Shown here one piece after another: positions 28,569 to 39,700 of a DNA stretch of 64,000 nt. The notes below the pieces were generated by a model. It had not been told where the DNA came from and ran no database searches. It was given only the letters and a program-made list of their open reading frames with translations. Source of the stretch: DASQYE01 sp035940775. Its GTDB lineage: Bacteria > Acidobacteriota > Blastocatellia > Pyrinomonadales > Pyrinomonadaceae. Location: NCBI GenBank assembly GCA_035940775.1, contig DASZEN010000033.1, forward strand, positions 62,001 to 126,000, read 5' to 3'. The position numbers and the translations under genes were made by a program. Numbering within the stretch: the first letter of the stretch is position 1; each line of letters opens with the position of its first letter.

Positions 28569-28892
28569 ATGCCGGGCTTTCTTCTTCACATGGGCGCGAC
28601 AGTGCTCTGCGCTCACGGCGGTCAGGCGCAGCCCGCTGCTCCCAATCCGCGCGTCAAAGTCGGCGGCCAGCCCATCGTCACGCTGCCGACCCTTTACACC
28701 ATCGCGGGCTGCACGATGCCCCCGCCCACGGCCGGGAATGGGCCATGCGTGACGGCCCAGTTCACGACGAGCGCGACGCGCGTCATGGCCGGAGGCCAGC
28801 CCGTGCTCTTGCAGGACAGCCAGGCCATCTGCACGCCGACGGGCACGCCGCTCAACATCGTCGTCACACAGGTGCGCGTCAAGGGAACCTGA
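28569..28892 (+). CDS. PAAR-like spike tip protein
   Basis: The start is the ATG at 28569, giving 107 residues. The pattern of short glycine-rich turns and cysteines (LLHMGATVLCAHGGQAQP, VKVGGQPIV, RVMAGGQPVLLQDSQAICTPTGTP) matches the PAAR-like/DUF4280 tip proteins that sharpen VgrG-type spikes. Cys and His residues could bind a metal ion as in PAAR tips. It corresponds in position to Afp10. No toxin domain is fused to it. Confidence 0.85.
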   Translation: MPGFLLHMGATVLCAHGGQAQPAAPNPRVKVGGQPIVTLPTLYTIAGCTMPPPTAGNGPCVTAQFTTSATRVMAGGQPVLLQDSQAICTPTGTPLNIVVTQVRVKGT

Positions 28893-28893
28893 C

Positions 28894-28910
28894 CGAAAAA
28901 CCAGTTTTCG
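28894..28910 (+). other. Intercistronic hairpin
   Basis: CGAAAA and TTTTCG flank ACCAG between the tip gene and the gp25 gene, just before the gp25 ribosome site. A similar unpaired GAAAAACCA string lies between the LysM and spike genes near 26938. It could tune expression within the operon, but the evidence is slight. Confidence 0.25.
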
Positions 28911-28921
28911 AGAGGGACGTG

Positions 28922-29287
28922 ATGCAGATTGATTATCCATACGATTTTGACAGCCGTGGCCGCACCGCCGAGACGAGCGAGGACGAACATATACGCGACC
29001 TCATAGAAGAGGTCTTGTTCACCACGCCGGGCGAGCGCGTCAATCGTCCGACCTTCGGCAGCGGCGTGCTGCAACTGATCTTTGCGCCGAACAGCCAGGC
29101 GCTCGCCGCCGCGACACAAATGACCGTGCAGGGCGCGCTGCAACAATGGCTCGGCGAGTTGATACAGGTCGAAGCGGTCGAGGTGCAAAGCGAAGACTCC
29201 AGGCTTCAAGTGATGGTGCAGTACACGGTCAGGCGCAATCAGAAGCGACAGGTGGCCCAGTTCGTGCGGGAAGGATTAACGGGATGA
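28922..29287 (+). CDS. eCIS gp25-like baseplate wedge protein (Afp9-like)
   Basis: The product has 121 residues from the ATG at 28922, which follows GAGAGGG. The family hallmark is clear: IRDLIEEVLFTTPGERVNRPTFGSGVLQLIF, the gp25/IraD-like lysozyme-fold core that joins sheath to baseplate. The C-terminus VQYTVRRNQKRQVAQF also fits. Its stop overlaps the next start (ATGA). This is one of the most conserved eCIS genes and anchors the identification. Confidence 0.95.
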   Translation: MQIDYPYDFDSRGRTAETSEDEHIRDLIEEVLFTTPGERVNRPTFGSGVLQLIFAPNSQALAAATQMTVQGALQQWLGELIQVEAVEVQSEDSRLQVMVQYTVRRNQKRQVAQFVREGLTG

Positions 29288-31845
29288 TCTACTTTTGCTG
29301 TGACGAGCGCCGCCGTCACGAGGTTCGCGATCCGTCGAGCGGCCTGAACGGAATAGATTTTCTTGAAGTGCTCGACACGGACGCTCCCCTTGAGAGCGAG
29401 CGCCAGCGCAAGCTCTTAGTCCATTTCCTCAAACCGCTCGCGGCTAATTCCCTGACGCCGGACAACGTGCTCATAGAGGGAGGCGAGCGCATACGCGATG
29501 TGAAGGTCATCGCCGCCAGTGAGGGGACGGGCGATCAGGCAGGCGTTCTCACGGTCGAAGTCGATCAGGCCGGAGACTTTTCCATCTACACGCTGCGACT
29601 GGTTCGGAACGCTCAGCACGCGCAGGAGGGCACGGGCGGCGCAGAAGGAGGAGGAGGCGGCGGCGAGCCGCCAGCGGGTTTCGATCCGGTGCTCTCGGCG
29701 ATTCCCTTCTCCTTCAAGGTCGAGTGCCCGAGCGATTTCGATTGCCGCCCGCAACGCACCTGCCCGCCAGAAGCCCGCGCCGAGCCCGAGATCGATTACT
29801 TAGCCAGGGATTACAACAGCTTTCGCCAGTTGATGCTCAGCCGTATGTCCGTGCTGATGCCGCAATGGCAGGAGCGCAACGCGGCGGATGTCGGCATCGC
29901 GCTGGTCGAGTTGCTGGCCTACGTCGGCGACCATCTGAGCTATCGGCAGGACGTGATCGCCACCGAAGCCTATCTGCACACGGCGCGACGGCGCGTCTCC
30001 GTGCGCCGCCACGCCCTGCTGGTAGACTACTTCATGCATGACGGCTGCAACGCGCGCACCTGGGTGCAGGCGCAGGTCGATTCCGACAACGTCGTGCTCA
30101 AGCGAGGCACGCCGCTGCTTACGCGCGTCCGATCTTTAAAGCAGAGCGTCATCAATCCTAAAGCGGACGCGGAGGCATTGAGGCAGCTCGCCGCCGCGCA
30201 GCCGGAAACCTTTGAAACGATGGAGGACGTGACTCTCTACGAAGCGCACAACGAGATAGAGTTTTATACCTGGGGAGAAGAGCGTTGCTGTCTTCCGGCG
30301 GGCGCGACCCGCGCGACCCTGAAGGGCAGCCTCTATTTGCAAGTGGGCGAGGTGCTCGTCTTTGAAGAGCTGGCTGGCCCGTTGACGGGCCAGGAAGCCG
30401 ACGCCGATCCCTCGCATCGTCATGCCGTTCGCCTGACGCGCGTTGAAGCTTCGCACGACCCGCTTTTTCAAGTCCCGCCAGGCAGCTCCACCGCGCAGCC
30501 TGTGACCGAGATCGAGTGGCATACGGACGACGCGCTGCCGTTTGCGCTCTGCATCTCAGCTCGGACTGAGACTTCCGCATACAACGCGAAGGTCAGCGTC
30601 GCGCGTGGCAACATAGTGCTCGCGGATCACGGTCGCACCATCACGGAATCACTGGGCATCGCGCCGACCGCAGACGATGCGCTCTCGGTCGTCGCGCCGC
30701 CTGCCGCCGAGCGTTGCGAGGAACATGGGCCCACGCCTGTATTCCCGCGCTTTCGCCCGCGCCTTAGCGAGCAGCCCCTGACGCACGCTGCGCCCCTTAG
30801 ATCGAGCGCCGGAAATAAATCTCAATCTGCTTCCGCTCGTAATCCGGATGCGTCCGCCTCGGCCGTGTTTCGCTGGGAAATGAGGGATGTCCTGCCCGCC
30901 ATGCATCTTTCGGACACGGGCGGCGGGCTCTGGCTGCCGCAGTGCGACCTGCTGTCGAGCGACGCATTCGCCGAAGAGTTCGTCGCCGAGGTTGACGAGG
31001 ACGGGCGCGCGACTTTGCGTTTCGGCGACGATCAATACGGCCTGCGCCCCACGCCCGGCCTTGAGTTCACGGCCGTCTATCGTGTCGGCAACGGGGCGCG
31101 CGGCAACATCGGCGCAGATTCCCTGTCGCACATCCTGACGGAGGATAACGGAATTACGAGCGTGCGTAATCCCATGCAAGCGCGCGGCGGCACTGACCCC
31201 GAAAGCCTTGAGCATGTGCGCCGCGTCGCGCCGAGCGCGTTTCGCATTCAGGAGCGCGCCGTGACGCCCGAAGACTACGCAGAGGTCGCCGAGCGTCATC
31301 GCGAAGTGCAGCGCGCGGCGGCGACCGTTCGCTGGACGGGTAGCTGGCGCACGATCTTTTTGACGGTCGATAGGTTCGGAGGCCGCGCGGTCGATGCGGA
31401 GTTCGAGCAGGACATGCGGCTTCATCTTGAGCGTTATCGCATGGCGGGCCACGACATAGAGATTGAAGGGCCGCAATACGTGCCGCTCGAAATCGAGCTG
31501 ACCGTCTGCGTCGAGGCGGGCTACTTCCGCAGCGATGTCAAGAGCGCTCTCTTGCAAGTCTTCAGCAACGGGACGCGGCCGGACGGCCAGCGCGGCCTCT
31601 TTCATCCAGACAACTTCACCTTCGGCCAGCCCGTTTACTTGAGCGCACTCTACGCGGGCGCGCAGCAGGTCGAAGGCGTTCGCTTCGTCGAGGTTAAAAA
31701 GTTTCAGCGGCTCGGGCTCGAAAGCCGCCAGGCGCTCGACGTGGGGATGCTGGAGATTGGAAGGCTGGAGATTGCGCGTCTCGACAATGACCCGAACTTT
31801 GCCGAGCGCGGCGTCTTTCGTCTCACAATGGAGGGCGGCAAATGA
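29284..31845 (+). CDS. Baseplate J/gp6-like wedge protein (Afp11-like)
   Basis: The product has 853 residues from the ATG at 29284, overlapping the gp25 stop. An N-terminal domain (MIYFCCDERRRHEVRD) is followed by a Gly/Glu-rich linker (about 116-135). The wedge core then follows: IDYLARDYNSFRQLMLSRMSVLMPQW, VGIALVELLAYVGDHLSYRQD. The C-terminal J-like part is RIQERAVTPEDYAEVAERH with a final FRLTMEGG. Two such large wedge proteins are encoded in tandem. They form the baseplate wedges that trigger contraction. Confidence 0.9.
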   Translation: MIYFCCDERRRHEVRDPSSGLNGIDFLEVLDTDAPLESERQRKLLVHFLKPLAANSLTPDNVLIEGGERIRDVKVIAASEGTGDQAGVLTVEVDQAGDFSIYTLRLVRNAQHAQEGTGGAEGGGGGGEPPAGFDPVLSAIPFSFKVECPSDFDCRPQRTCPPEARAEPEIDYLARDYNSFRQLMLSRMSVLMPQWQERNAADVGIALVELLAYVGDHLSYRQDVIATEAYLHTARRRVSVRRHALLVDYFMHDGCNARTWVQAQVDSDNVVLKRGTPLLTRVRSLKQSVINPKADAEALRQLAAAQPETFETMEDVTLYEAHNEIEFYTWGEERCCLPAGATRATLKGSLYLQVGEVLVFEELAGPLTGQEADADPSHRHAVRLTRVEASHDPLFQVPPGSSTAQPVTEIEWHTDDALPFALCISARTETSAYNAKVSVARGNIVLADHGRTITESLGIAPTADDALSVVAPPAAERCEEHGPTPVFPRFRPRLSEQPLTHAAPLRSSAGNKSQSASARNPDASASAVFRWEMRDVLPAMHLSDTGGGLWLPQCDLLSSDAFAEEFVAEVDEDGRATLRFGDDQYGLRPTPGLEFTAVYRVGNGARGNIGADSLSHILTEDNGITSVRNPMQARGGTDPESLEHVRRVAPSAFRIQERAVTPEDYAEVAERHREVQRAAATVRWTGSWRTIFLTVDRFGGRAVDAEFEQDMRLHLERYRMAGHDIEIEGPQYVPLEIELTVCVEAGYFRSDVKSALLQVFSNGTRPDGQRGLFHPDNFTFGQPVYLSALYAGAQQVEGVRFVEVKKFQRLGLESRQALDVGMLEIGRLEIARLDNDPNFAERGVFRLTMEGGK

Positions 31846-34643
31846 CTCTGGCTTCGGATCAATCTAATCTGAACGACTGCGGCTGCTGCGAAGGTCTGGC
31901 CGTGGAAACCCCGGTCGAGGTCAGCAATCGTCCGGAACTCTCTGCAATCGCGTACCGCGTCGGCACTCAATCGCAGTTCAAAGCCAGTATGCTCGCAAGG
32001 CTGTCGGAATCCACCCTGCCCGAGCTGCGTAATTTGAAGACGCGCGACGACGATGATTTCACGATTGCGCTCCTGGACGCGTGGGCGATGGTGGCGGACG
32101 TGCTCACGTTTTACCAGGAGCGCATCGCCAACGAATCCTACCTGCGGACGGCCACCGAGCGCGGCTCCGTCATCAATCTGGCCCGACTGATCGGCTACGA
32201 GTTGCGCCTGGGCGTTGCCGCCAGCACTTATCTTGCCTTCACCATCGAAAGCGCCCCGGGCTCGCCGGGCGCAGTGACGATCAGCACCGGCCTGAAGGTG
32301 CAGAGCATTCCAGGCCCGGGCGATGTGCCGCAGACGTTCGAGACCGTCGAGGAGGTCACGGCGCGCGGCGAATGGAACGAGATGCGGCCGCGACTGACGG
32401 AGCTGCGCCTGCCCGTCTTCGGCTCGACCCGCGTCTATCTGGAAGGAGTGACGACCGCCCTCAGGAAGGGTGACATGCTGCTCTTCGTGGGCCGGGAGCG
32501 CACCGAAGAGGTCGGGAGCGAGCGCTGGGACATACGGCGCGTCTCTGCCATCGAGGTGGATGCCGACAACGGGCGGACACTGGTGCGCTGGGCCGAGCCG
32601 CTCGGCAGCATCGTTCCACCCGTCGCTCCCGGCCACAAGGAGTTGAAAGTTTACGCGATGCGATTGCGCGCCTCTCTCTTCGGTTATAACGCGCCGACGT
32701 GGGGTGCATTGCCCGTCGCGCTGCGCGTCGGCGAGGCCAATCCGAAACCGGACACAGACCCGCACGATCCGAATTACAAGCCTTTCCTTGAAGGGGCCTT
32801 TGCGGGCCGCGAGGATTCGTGGGCCGAGAAGAAATTCGAGGCGATGCCGACCGGCACGCACACGACGAGCATCAACCTGGATTCCGTTTACAATCAGGTA
32901 GTCCTCAACAGTTGGATCGTATTGACGCGGCCCAAAACCGAGTCGGAGTCGGCCTACGCAGAGCTTTATAGCGTCCGCTTTGTCGGCGAAGAGAGCAAAG
33001 CAGATTACAACATCGCGGCCAAGACGACGCGCCTCGAAATCTCCGGCGAGAATATAGAACTCTTCTCGCCGCGCAATGCGACCGCTCATGGTCAAAGCGA
33101 AGAGCTGTTGATCGCCGAAACGCCCCTGACCGAGCCGGTCTGGAAAGACGCGGTGGTGCTCGAAGGGTTGATCGAGCCGCTGTCGGAAGGCCGCAAGGTC
33201 GTCGTCACGGGCAAGCGCCTGCGCGCGCTTGTCGGGCGGACTAGAAGCAAGCTCTCGCTCGTCTCGGTTGACGATCCGGCGGTGAGCAAAACGCTCGAAG
33301 CCGAAGATGAGCTGATCGTTCTGGCGCTGCCCGTGGTTTCACCGCAGGACTCGACCATGACCAGATGGCAACTCGTGGACGAGGGTGGCTTCGAGGGCTA
33401 TGTGGATGCGCCCCCTGACAAGATCACCCTGATCGCGGCGGCCGAAGATGACGCGACGATAAGCGAGGTGGCGACCACAAAATCGACTGCGAGCGAGGAT
33501 GACACGCACACGAAGCTGATTTTTTCCGCGCCGCTCAGCAACGTCTTCGACCGCTCAACCGTCCGCCTCAACGCCAACGTCGCCCTCGCCACACACGGCG
33601 AGACCGTCAATAACGAGGTGCTCGGCAGCGGCGACGCCACCCGGCCCTATCAGAGCTTCAAGCTCAAGCAACAGCCGCTCACTTACACCAGCGCTGACAC
33701 GCCGAGCGGCGGCGAATCCACGCTCCGGGTCTTCGTCAATAACATCCGTTGGAGCGAAGTCCCGACGCTCTTCGGTCACGGGCCCCGCGAACGAATCTAC
33801 ATCACGCATACGGAAGACGATGCGAAGACGACCGTGCAGTTCGGCGACGGCAAGATGGGCGCTCGTCTCCCTATGGGGCGCGAGAATGTTACGGCCATCT
33901 ATCGTAAGGGCATAGGTCTCGAAGGGTTGGTGGACGCGGGCCAGCTCAGTTTATTGATGACGAGGCCGCTCGGCGTCAAGGGCGTGACCAATCCGCAGGC
34001 GGCGAGCGGGGCGCAAGACCCGCAAAGCCTGACGGATGCTCGCGCCAATTCCCCGCTCACGGTGCTAACGCTCGACCGCATCGTGTCGCTTCGTGATTAC
34101 GAGGATTTCGCGCGCTCTTTTTCGGGCATTGCGAAAGCGCTCGCCACGTGGACGTGGAATATTCATGCGCGCGGCGTTTTTGTGACGGTCGCCGGAATCG
34201 ACGGCGCGGAGGTCGCCGAGGATTCAGTCCTGCGTAACAACCTCGTCGCCGCGATGCAGAAGGCGGGCGACGCCCAGATTCCGCTCAAGATCAAATCCTA
34301 TCGCGGCGTGACGTTCCGGGTGGTCGCCGACGTGAAGGTGGATGCCGATTATATAGAGGAAGACGTGATGGCCGCCGTCGAGGCCGCGCTGCGCTCAAGC
34401 TTCTCTTTCGAGGCGCGCTCCTTCGGCCAGCCCGTGACCTTGAGCGAGGTCATCTCCGTCATGCAGAACGTGCCCGGCGTCATCGCAATCGACCTCAACA
34501 AGCTCCATCGCAGCGACGAAGCCGAATCGTTGAAACCATTTCTGCCCTCGAACGCGCCGCAGGCCGGGGACGATGCGAACGTGGCGGCGGCCGAGTTGCT
34601 GACGCTCGATGAAGCGCCGCTCGAACTGGGGGTGATGCCGTGA
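31842..34643 (+). CDS. Second baseplate J-like wedge protein (Afp12-like)
   Basis: The 933-residue product overlaps the preceding gene by ATGA. The N-terminal core repeats the wedge pattern (LPELRNLKTRDDDDFTIALLDAWAMVADVLTFYQERIANESYLRTA). The C-terminal part has the J-like LTLDRIVSLRDYEDFARSFSGIAKA and FGQPVTLSEVISVMQNVPGV segments. The middle (about 350-620) is a beta-rich insertion. It pairs with the upstream gene as the second gp6/gp7-type wedge subunit. Its stop overlaps the next gene start by GTGA. Confidence 0.9.
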   Translation: MTLASDQSNLNDCGCCEGLAVETPVEVSNRPELSAIAYRVGTQSQFKASMLARLSESTLPELRNLKTRDDDDFTIALLDAWAMVADVLTFYQERIANESYLRTATERGSVINLARLIGYELRLGVAASTYLAFTIESAPGSPGAVTISTGLKVQSIPGPGDVPQTFETVEEVTARGEWNEMRPRLTELRLPVFGSTRVYLEGVTTALRKGDMLLFVGRERTEEVGSERWDIRRVSAIEVDADNGRTLVRWAEPLGSIVPPVAPGHKELKVYAMRLRASLFGYNAPTWGALPVALRVGEANPKPDTDPHDPNYKPFLEGAFAGREDSWAEKKFEAMPTGTHTTSINLDSVYNQVVLNSWIVLTRPKTESESAYAELYSVRFVGEESKADYNIAAKTTRLEISGENIELFSPRNATAHGQSEELLIAETPLTEPVWKDAVVLEGLIEPLSEGRKVVVTGKRLRALVGRTRSKLSLVSVDDPAVSKTLEAEDELIVLALPVVSPQDSTMTRWQLVDEGGFEGYVDAPPDKITLIAAAEDDATISEVATTKSTASEDDTHTKLIFSAPLSNVFDRSTVRLNANVALATHGETVNNEVLGSGDATRPYQSFKLKQQPLTYTSADTPSGGESTLRVFVNNIRWSEVPTLFGHGPRERIYITHTEDDAKTTVQFGDGKMGARLPMGRENVTAIYRKGIGLEGLVDAGQLSLLMTRPLGVKGVTNPQAASGAQDPQSLTDARANSPLTVLTLDRIVSLRDYEDFARSFSGIAKALATWTWNIHARGVFVTVAGIDGAEVAEDSVLRNNLVAAMQKAGDAQIPLKIKSYRGVTFRVVADVKVDADYIEEDVMAAVEAALRSSFSFEARSFGQPVTLSEVISVMQNVPGVIAIDLNKLHRSDEAESLKPFLPSNAPQAGDDANVAAAELLTLDEAPLELGVMP

Positions 34644-36736
34644 GCTTCGACGAAAAGCGATTGTACGAATTATTGCCCGCCATCTATCGCATACGCGACG
34701 CCGAGCAGGGCGAGCCCCTGCGGGCCCTGCTCAAAGTAGTTGCCGAGCAGGTCGGCGTGCTTGAAGAGAATCTTTCACAACTCTACGACGATCAGTTCGC
34801 TGAGACGTGCGCGCCCTGGGTATTGCCTTACATAGGCGACCTGATCGGCATTACGGGGCTCGGAGGCGCGAACCTGCCGACCCTGAGCCCGCGCGCCGAA
34901 GTGGGCCACACCATCAGCTACCGTCGCGGCAAAGGAACGGCCGCGATGTTGGAGCAACTGGCGCGCGACGTGAGCGGCTGGCCCGCGCGAGCGGTCGAGT
35001 TCTTTCAGTTGATCGCGACGACGCAGTATATGAATCACCTGCGGCCTGAGAATCAGAGCTTTATTAACGTGCGCGGCGCAGAGCGGCTCGAATATGTCGG
35101 GAGCGCCTTCGAGCACGCGACGACGGGCGGCGCTGCTGACCTGACGCACACGGTAGACGTACGCCGCATCGCGAGCGGTCATGGCCGCTACAATATTCCG
35201 AACGTCGGTATCTTTCTCTGGCGGCTGCGCTCGTTTTCGCTGACGCGCTCGCCAGCCGTCCCCGCCAGTCCCGGCGACCAGCGCCGCTTCTTCCTGAGCC
35301 CGCTCGGCATTGATCTGCCGCTCTTCAATCTGCCCTTGACCGAAGAGGAGCCGACACACCTGGCCGAGCCCGTTAACGTCCCCGACCGGATCAAGCGCCG
35401 TGCGCTCGATAGCGGTCTGACCGATTATTACGGCAGGGGCAAAAGCCTGCGGATCGAGCTGGGGGACGCTGACATTCGCGTTGAGCCTACGGAAATCCCT
35501 TCCGAGGATATAGTGGTCTGCGATTTAACGGACTGGGAAAATCTCCCTTCGGACAAGGTGGCGGTCGATCCGGTGCTCGGGCGCGTGGCTTTTCCGCAGG
35601 CCCAGCAGCGCGACGTGCTCGCGACGTTCCATTACGGCTTCAGCGCCAACATGGGCGGCGGTGAATACAATCGCCTCACCTCGTTCGATACCCGTGCGAT
35701 AGAGGTGCTCGACGATTCAGGTCATGCCGTGGTGAACAAAGTCGCCAATACGTACTTCAAGGACGCCGCCGAACACAACGTCAAATTCGGAACCATAAAC
35801 GATGCGTTGGCCCTGCTTGGCCCGGATGGAGGAGCGGTCGAAGTGGTCAATAGCGGGCGCTACGAGGAGAGCCTGACGATTGACGCGACGGGCAAACGCA
35901 TCGAGCTACGCGCCGCCGACAAACGCCGTCCGACGATTGTGCTCGGCGCAGACCTGCAAATCAGCGGCGGCGCAAATGATGAAGTCATCCTCGACGGCCT
36001 GCTCATCACTGGCGGCACGCTCAAAGTCAGCGGCCAGCTCGGTCGCCTGCGCCTGCGCCACTGCACGCTAGTCCCCGGTATCTCTTTAAACGCAGACGGC
36101 ACGCCGTCGAAACCCAGGACGCCGAGTCTCGTCGTCAAATCTGAAAATACGCGCGTTGAGATAGACCACTGCATAACGGGCGGCATCCTGGCGGCCGGGG
36201 ACGTTGAGGTACAGGTAAGCGATAGCATCATCGACTCGACGGACGAAGAGAACACTGCTTACGCGGGCACGGACTGGTACGGCGGCCCGCTACGCATTAC
36301 GAACAGTACGGTCATCGGCATGACGCGCACGAGCATCATGCGACTCGCGTCCAACACCATCTTCCTGGCAGCAATCGGAAGCGAATACGACAAGGGGAAA
36401 TTGATCGCGCCCGTTCTTGCAGAGAGGCGGCAGGAAGGCTGCGTGCGCTTCTCTTATCTCTCGCCGGGCGCGCGCGTTCCGTCTCGCTATCATTGCCAGC
36501 CGGAGTCGGATGCGAGCCTTATTCGACCGCGCCTGATGTCGAGGCGTTTCAAAGACCCTGAGTATTGTCAGTTGAGCGCCTTTTGCGTGCCGGAGATTCG
36601 ACGCGGCGCAGACGACGAGGCCGGGATGGGGGCTTTCCACGATCTCTTCGAGCCGCAGCGCGAGGCGCACCTGCGCACGCGCATTGATGAGTACCTGCGC
36701 TTTGGGCTTGAGGCGGGCCTGTTCTACGCCACTTAA
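34640..36736 (+). CDS. Tail protein I-like baseplate protein with right-handed beta-helix
   Basis: The product has 698 residues from a GTG at 34640 coupled to the previous stop. The first 200 residues resemble P2 tail protein I (LYELLPAIYRIRDAEQGEPLRALLKVVAEQVGVLEENL, then YRRGKGTAAMLEQLARDVSGWPARAVEFF). From about 370 to 600 a right-handed beta-helix is visible as repeated short strands with stacked polar turns (IELRAADKRRPTIVLG, VILDGLLITGG, LRLRHCTLVPG, VEIDHCITGG, VSDSIIDST, RITNSTVIGM). The helix may form part of the fibre base or a glycan-binding surface. Beta-helix folds are common in receptor-binding tail proteins. Confidence 0.85.
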   Translation: MSFDEKRLYELLPAIYRIRDAEQGEPLRALLKVVAEQVGVLEENLSQLYDDQFAETCAPWVLPYIGDLIGITGLGGANLPTLSPRAEVGHTISYRRGKGTAAMLEQLARDVSGWPARAVEFFQLIATTQYMNHLRPENQSFINVRGAERLEYVGSAFEHATTGGAADLTHTVDVRRIASGHGRYNIPNVGIFLWRLRSFSLTRSPAVPASPGDQRRFFLSPLGIDLPLFNLPLTEEEPTHLAEPVNVPDRIKRRALDSGLTDYYGRGKSLRIELGDADIRVEPTEIPSEDIVVCDLTDWENLPSDKVAVDPVLGRVAFPQAQQRDVLATFHYGFSANMGGGEYNRLTSFDTRAIEVLDDSGHAVVNKVANTYFKDAAEHNVKFGTINDALALLGPDGGAVEVVNSGRYEESLTIDATGKRIELRAADKRRPTIVLGADLQISGGANDEVILDGLLITGGTLKVSGQLGRLRLRHCTLVPGISLNADGTPSKPRTPSLVVKSENTRVEIDHCITGGILAAGDVEVQVSDSIIDSTDEENTAYAGTDWYGGPLRITNSTVIGMTRTSIMRLASNTIFLAAIGSEYDKGKLIAPVLAERRQEGCVRFSYLSPGARVPSRYHCQPESDASLIRPRLMSRRFKDPEYCQLSAFCVPEIRRGADDEAGMGAFHDLFEPQREAHLRTRIDEYLRFGLEAGLFYAT

Positions 36737-36762
36737 CTCACCCTCTTGGAAGGAGTCCTCTG

Positions 36763-39700
36763 ATGAAAAACGATTCCAGTCGCAACACATTCGACGCGCG
36801 CAAACACTTCAGCGGCGTGCGCGCGCAGCAGGGTCGTGTGCAGATCGACGCGGATTGGAACGAACAGAGCGACATCATTACTCATCGCGTTGAAACTGAA
36901 GCCAGCGACATCATCGGCCCCTGCGGCGGCCCGCTGCACTCCGCGGCCTTTCATATCGTCGCCGACATCAACCAACTGACCAACGATGAAAAGGCTCTCG
37001 CGGAGAACAGGACTCCGCCGAAGGATTTCAAGGTTCCCGATTTCTTAATCAGCGCCGGGTGCTACTACGTTGACGGTATTCTGTGCGAAAACGAAGGGCT
37101 CACGTCTTACAGGAACCAGCCGGATTTGCCCGCCTCCGCGCCGATTGCGGCGGCGGGCCTGTATCTGGTCTATCTGGATGTCTGGCGGCGTCACCTGACC
37201 GCGCTCGACGATGCGAGCATTCGCGAGATTGCCCTCGGCGGCCCCGACACGGCGACGCGCGCGAAGACCCTTTGGCAGGTGAAATGCTGGTTTGCGGGAG
37301 AGACTGCGAAGGGCAACTGCCTGACGAAGTTCGCGGACTACGACAAGCTGATCGCTGCGAGCGACGGCAGGCTGAGCGCCAGAACCAAACGGGAGGCGGG
37401 CAGCACAGACCCCTGCATCGTTCCTCCCGGAGCGGGCTATAGCGGCCTTGAGAATCAGCATTATCGCGTCGAGATTCACGAGGGCGGCGCGGGCCTGGAC
37501 GTGACCGGCGGCGGGGCCGGTACGCTGGCGACGAGAGTTAAAAACAGCACCGATCAGGTCAGGGTCTCGGGCGGCACATGGCAGGCGGGCCAGGCCGTCG
37601 AAATCTTTTCGAGCAAGGCGGGCAGCGGCCCCATGAACGGGACGCTGGCCTACATCACGAATTTCGACTCGGGCTCGAAGACCCTGACGCTCAACATAGA
37701 CGTTTCAAAGATTACGCTCGACGAGCTGCGCCTGCGCGACGTAGCAGCCACCTTCAAGTGGTCGCGTGACAACGGCGTGGTCGCGACCACGATTCTGAAT
37801 ATCAACGGCCCGGAACTGACCGTTCACGATCTGGGGCCGGACGACGTGCTCGGATTCAAAGAGGGCCAGTGGGTCGAGCTAATTGACGATGCGCTTGAGC
37901 TGAACGGGTCGCCGGGCCAGTTGGCCCGTATCATCAGGATCGACCCGGCGATCAATCTCGTTACCCTCAGCTTCACGCCCGCGCTCTTGTCCACTCTCGC
38001 CGGAGGCGTCGATCAGTCGCGCCATCCGAAGCTGCGGCGATGGGACGGCGTCGGCGCGGTCAAGTTTCATCCGAACGTCGCGCAGGATCACTACATGGAT
38101 TTGGAGAGCGGCGTGCAGGTGCGTTTTTTCGCAGGCACGTTCAGGACGGGCGACTACTGGAACATCCCTGCGCGCACGGCGACGGCCGATTCTCAGTCGG
38201 GAAATATAGAGTGGCCGCAAGAGTCGAACGCGCCGCTGGCGTTGCCGCCCTTCGGCATAGAGCATCACTACTGCCGCTTGGCGATGCTGCACTGGGACGG
38301 CAGGAAATTCGATCTCATTGAAGACTGCCGCAGTCTCTTCCCGCCCATCACGGAGCTGACCAGCCTCTTCTACGTCGGCGGAGGCGGGCAGGAGGCGATG
38401 CCGAACGACGCGCTGCCGCAACTGCTTCAGGTCGGAGTCTTCAACGGGCGCTGGCCCGTCGCCGGAGCGCACGTCCAATTCAAAGCGCAGGGAACGGGAC
38501 GCCTCGCCGCGAACATCGCCGGATTGTCGTCCTCGACCACCAACACTCTCGTCGTCATCACGGGAGCAGACGGGATAGCGAGTTGCGCCTGGAAGCTTGA
38601 GCCGGACGTGACGAAGCCGAGCCAGCAGGTTGAGACGCGCCTTCTCGATGCTGCCCAAGTTCAGCTCCCGCCAGTGGTTCGGTTCGACGGCCAACTGAGC
38701 ATCGCCGATCAGGTCTTCTACGACCCGGGCGCGTGCGGCACGCTGCAAGGCCAGACGACCGTTCAGAAAGCTCTCAGCCGGTTGACGCACTTGACGAGCC
38801 TTTACAAGCTGAGCGGAGACGGGCAGGAATTCAAGCCCGGCGAAACGCTCGCGCCTTTGAAAGTCATTGTCGCCAATAGCTGCGGGCCGGTCACGGATAG
38901 AAAGGTCAGGGTTACTTTTCAAATCGTTGCGCCCGGCACAGGCACCGTCAGCGACGGCAGCGCGCCCGATAGTGCTTCGATTGACATCACGACGGACGCC
39001 GACGGAGTGGCGACCTGCCTCTGGAAACCCGATTCCAAATCTCCGTTTCAGGAGGTCGAAGCGACCATCAAAGACGACGGCTCGACGCTGACGGTTACGC
39101 CGACCGGCGTGCGCTTCAATGCGACGCTCAGTATCGCCGGTCACGTCGCTTTCGATCGCTCGGATAATTCGAAGTGTCCGGACATGCCGGAGAATGTCAA
39201 CAATGTTCAGGCTGCGATTGAACACCTGTGCAACTTTTCTCGGAGCGGAGGCTGCGCGGTCACCGTCGGCATGGGTGGGCAGTTCGAACGCCTGGACGAC
39301 GCCATCGGGAAGATGCTCGTCAATGAGCAAACGAATATTTGTATCTGCCTTCTGCCCGGCGAACACGTACTGAAAGAAGGTCTGAACATAGCTGTGGCCT
39401 CGGGCAAAGTACATCTCAACATCGAAGGCTGCGGGCGCGGAACTCGCATTATCATTCCACATAATCAGTCGCGACCTAAATCTTCGATTTCTGGCCTGGC
39501 CTCTTTCACACTGAAAGACGTGGCGCTCTTCGCACAGGCCGCCATAGCTTTCGACATGTGTAAGGAGATCAACATTGAGGACTGTTATCTCGTACAGGAA
39601 AATCAAACCGCTCCTTTCATCACGATAGGACACGCCCGGCGCATTCAGTTCGAGGACAACGTGGTGTATGCGACCTTGCCCATCGCAGAGAACCCCACGT

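Noticed and set aside
37879..39633. A 584-codon open frame antisense to the large fibre-like gene (and other long antisense frames, for example 31704-33095)
   Set aside because: High GC content with third-position bias gives long antisense frames. These show Arg- and His-rich sequence without domains, and the sense genes have clear families and coupled starts.
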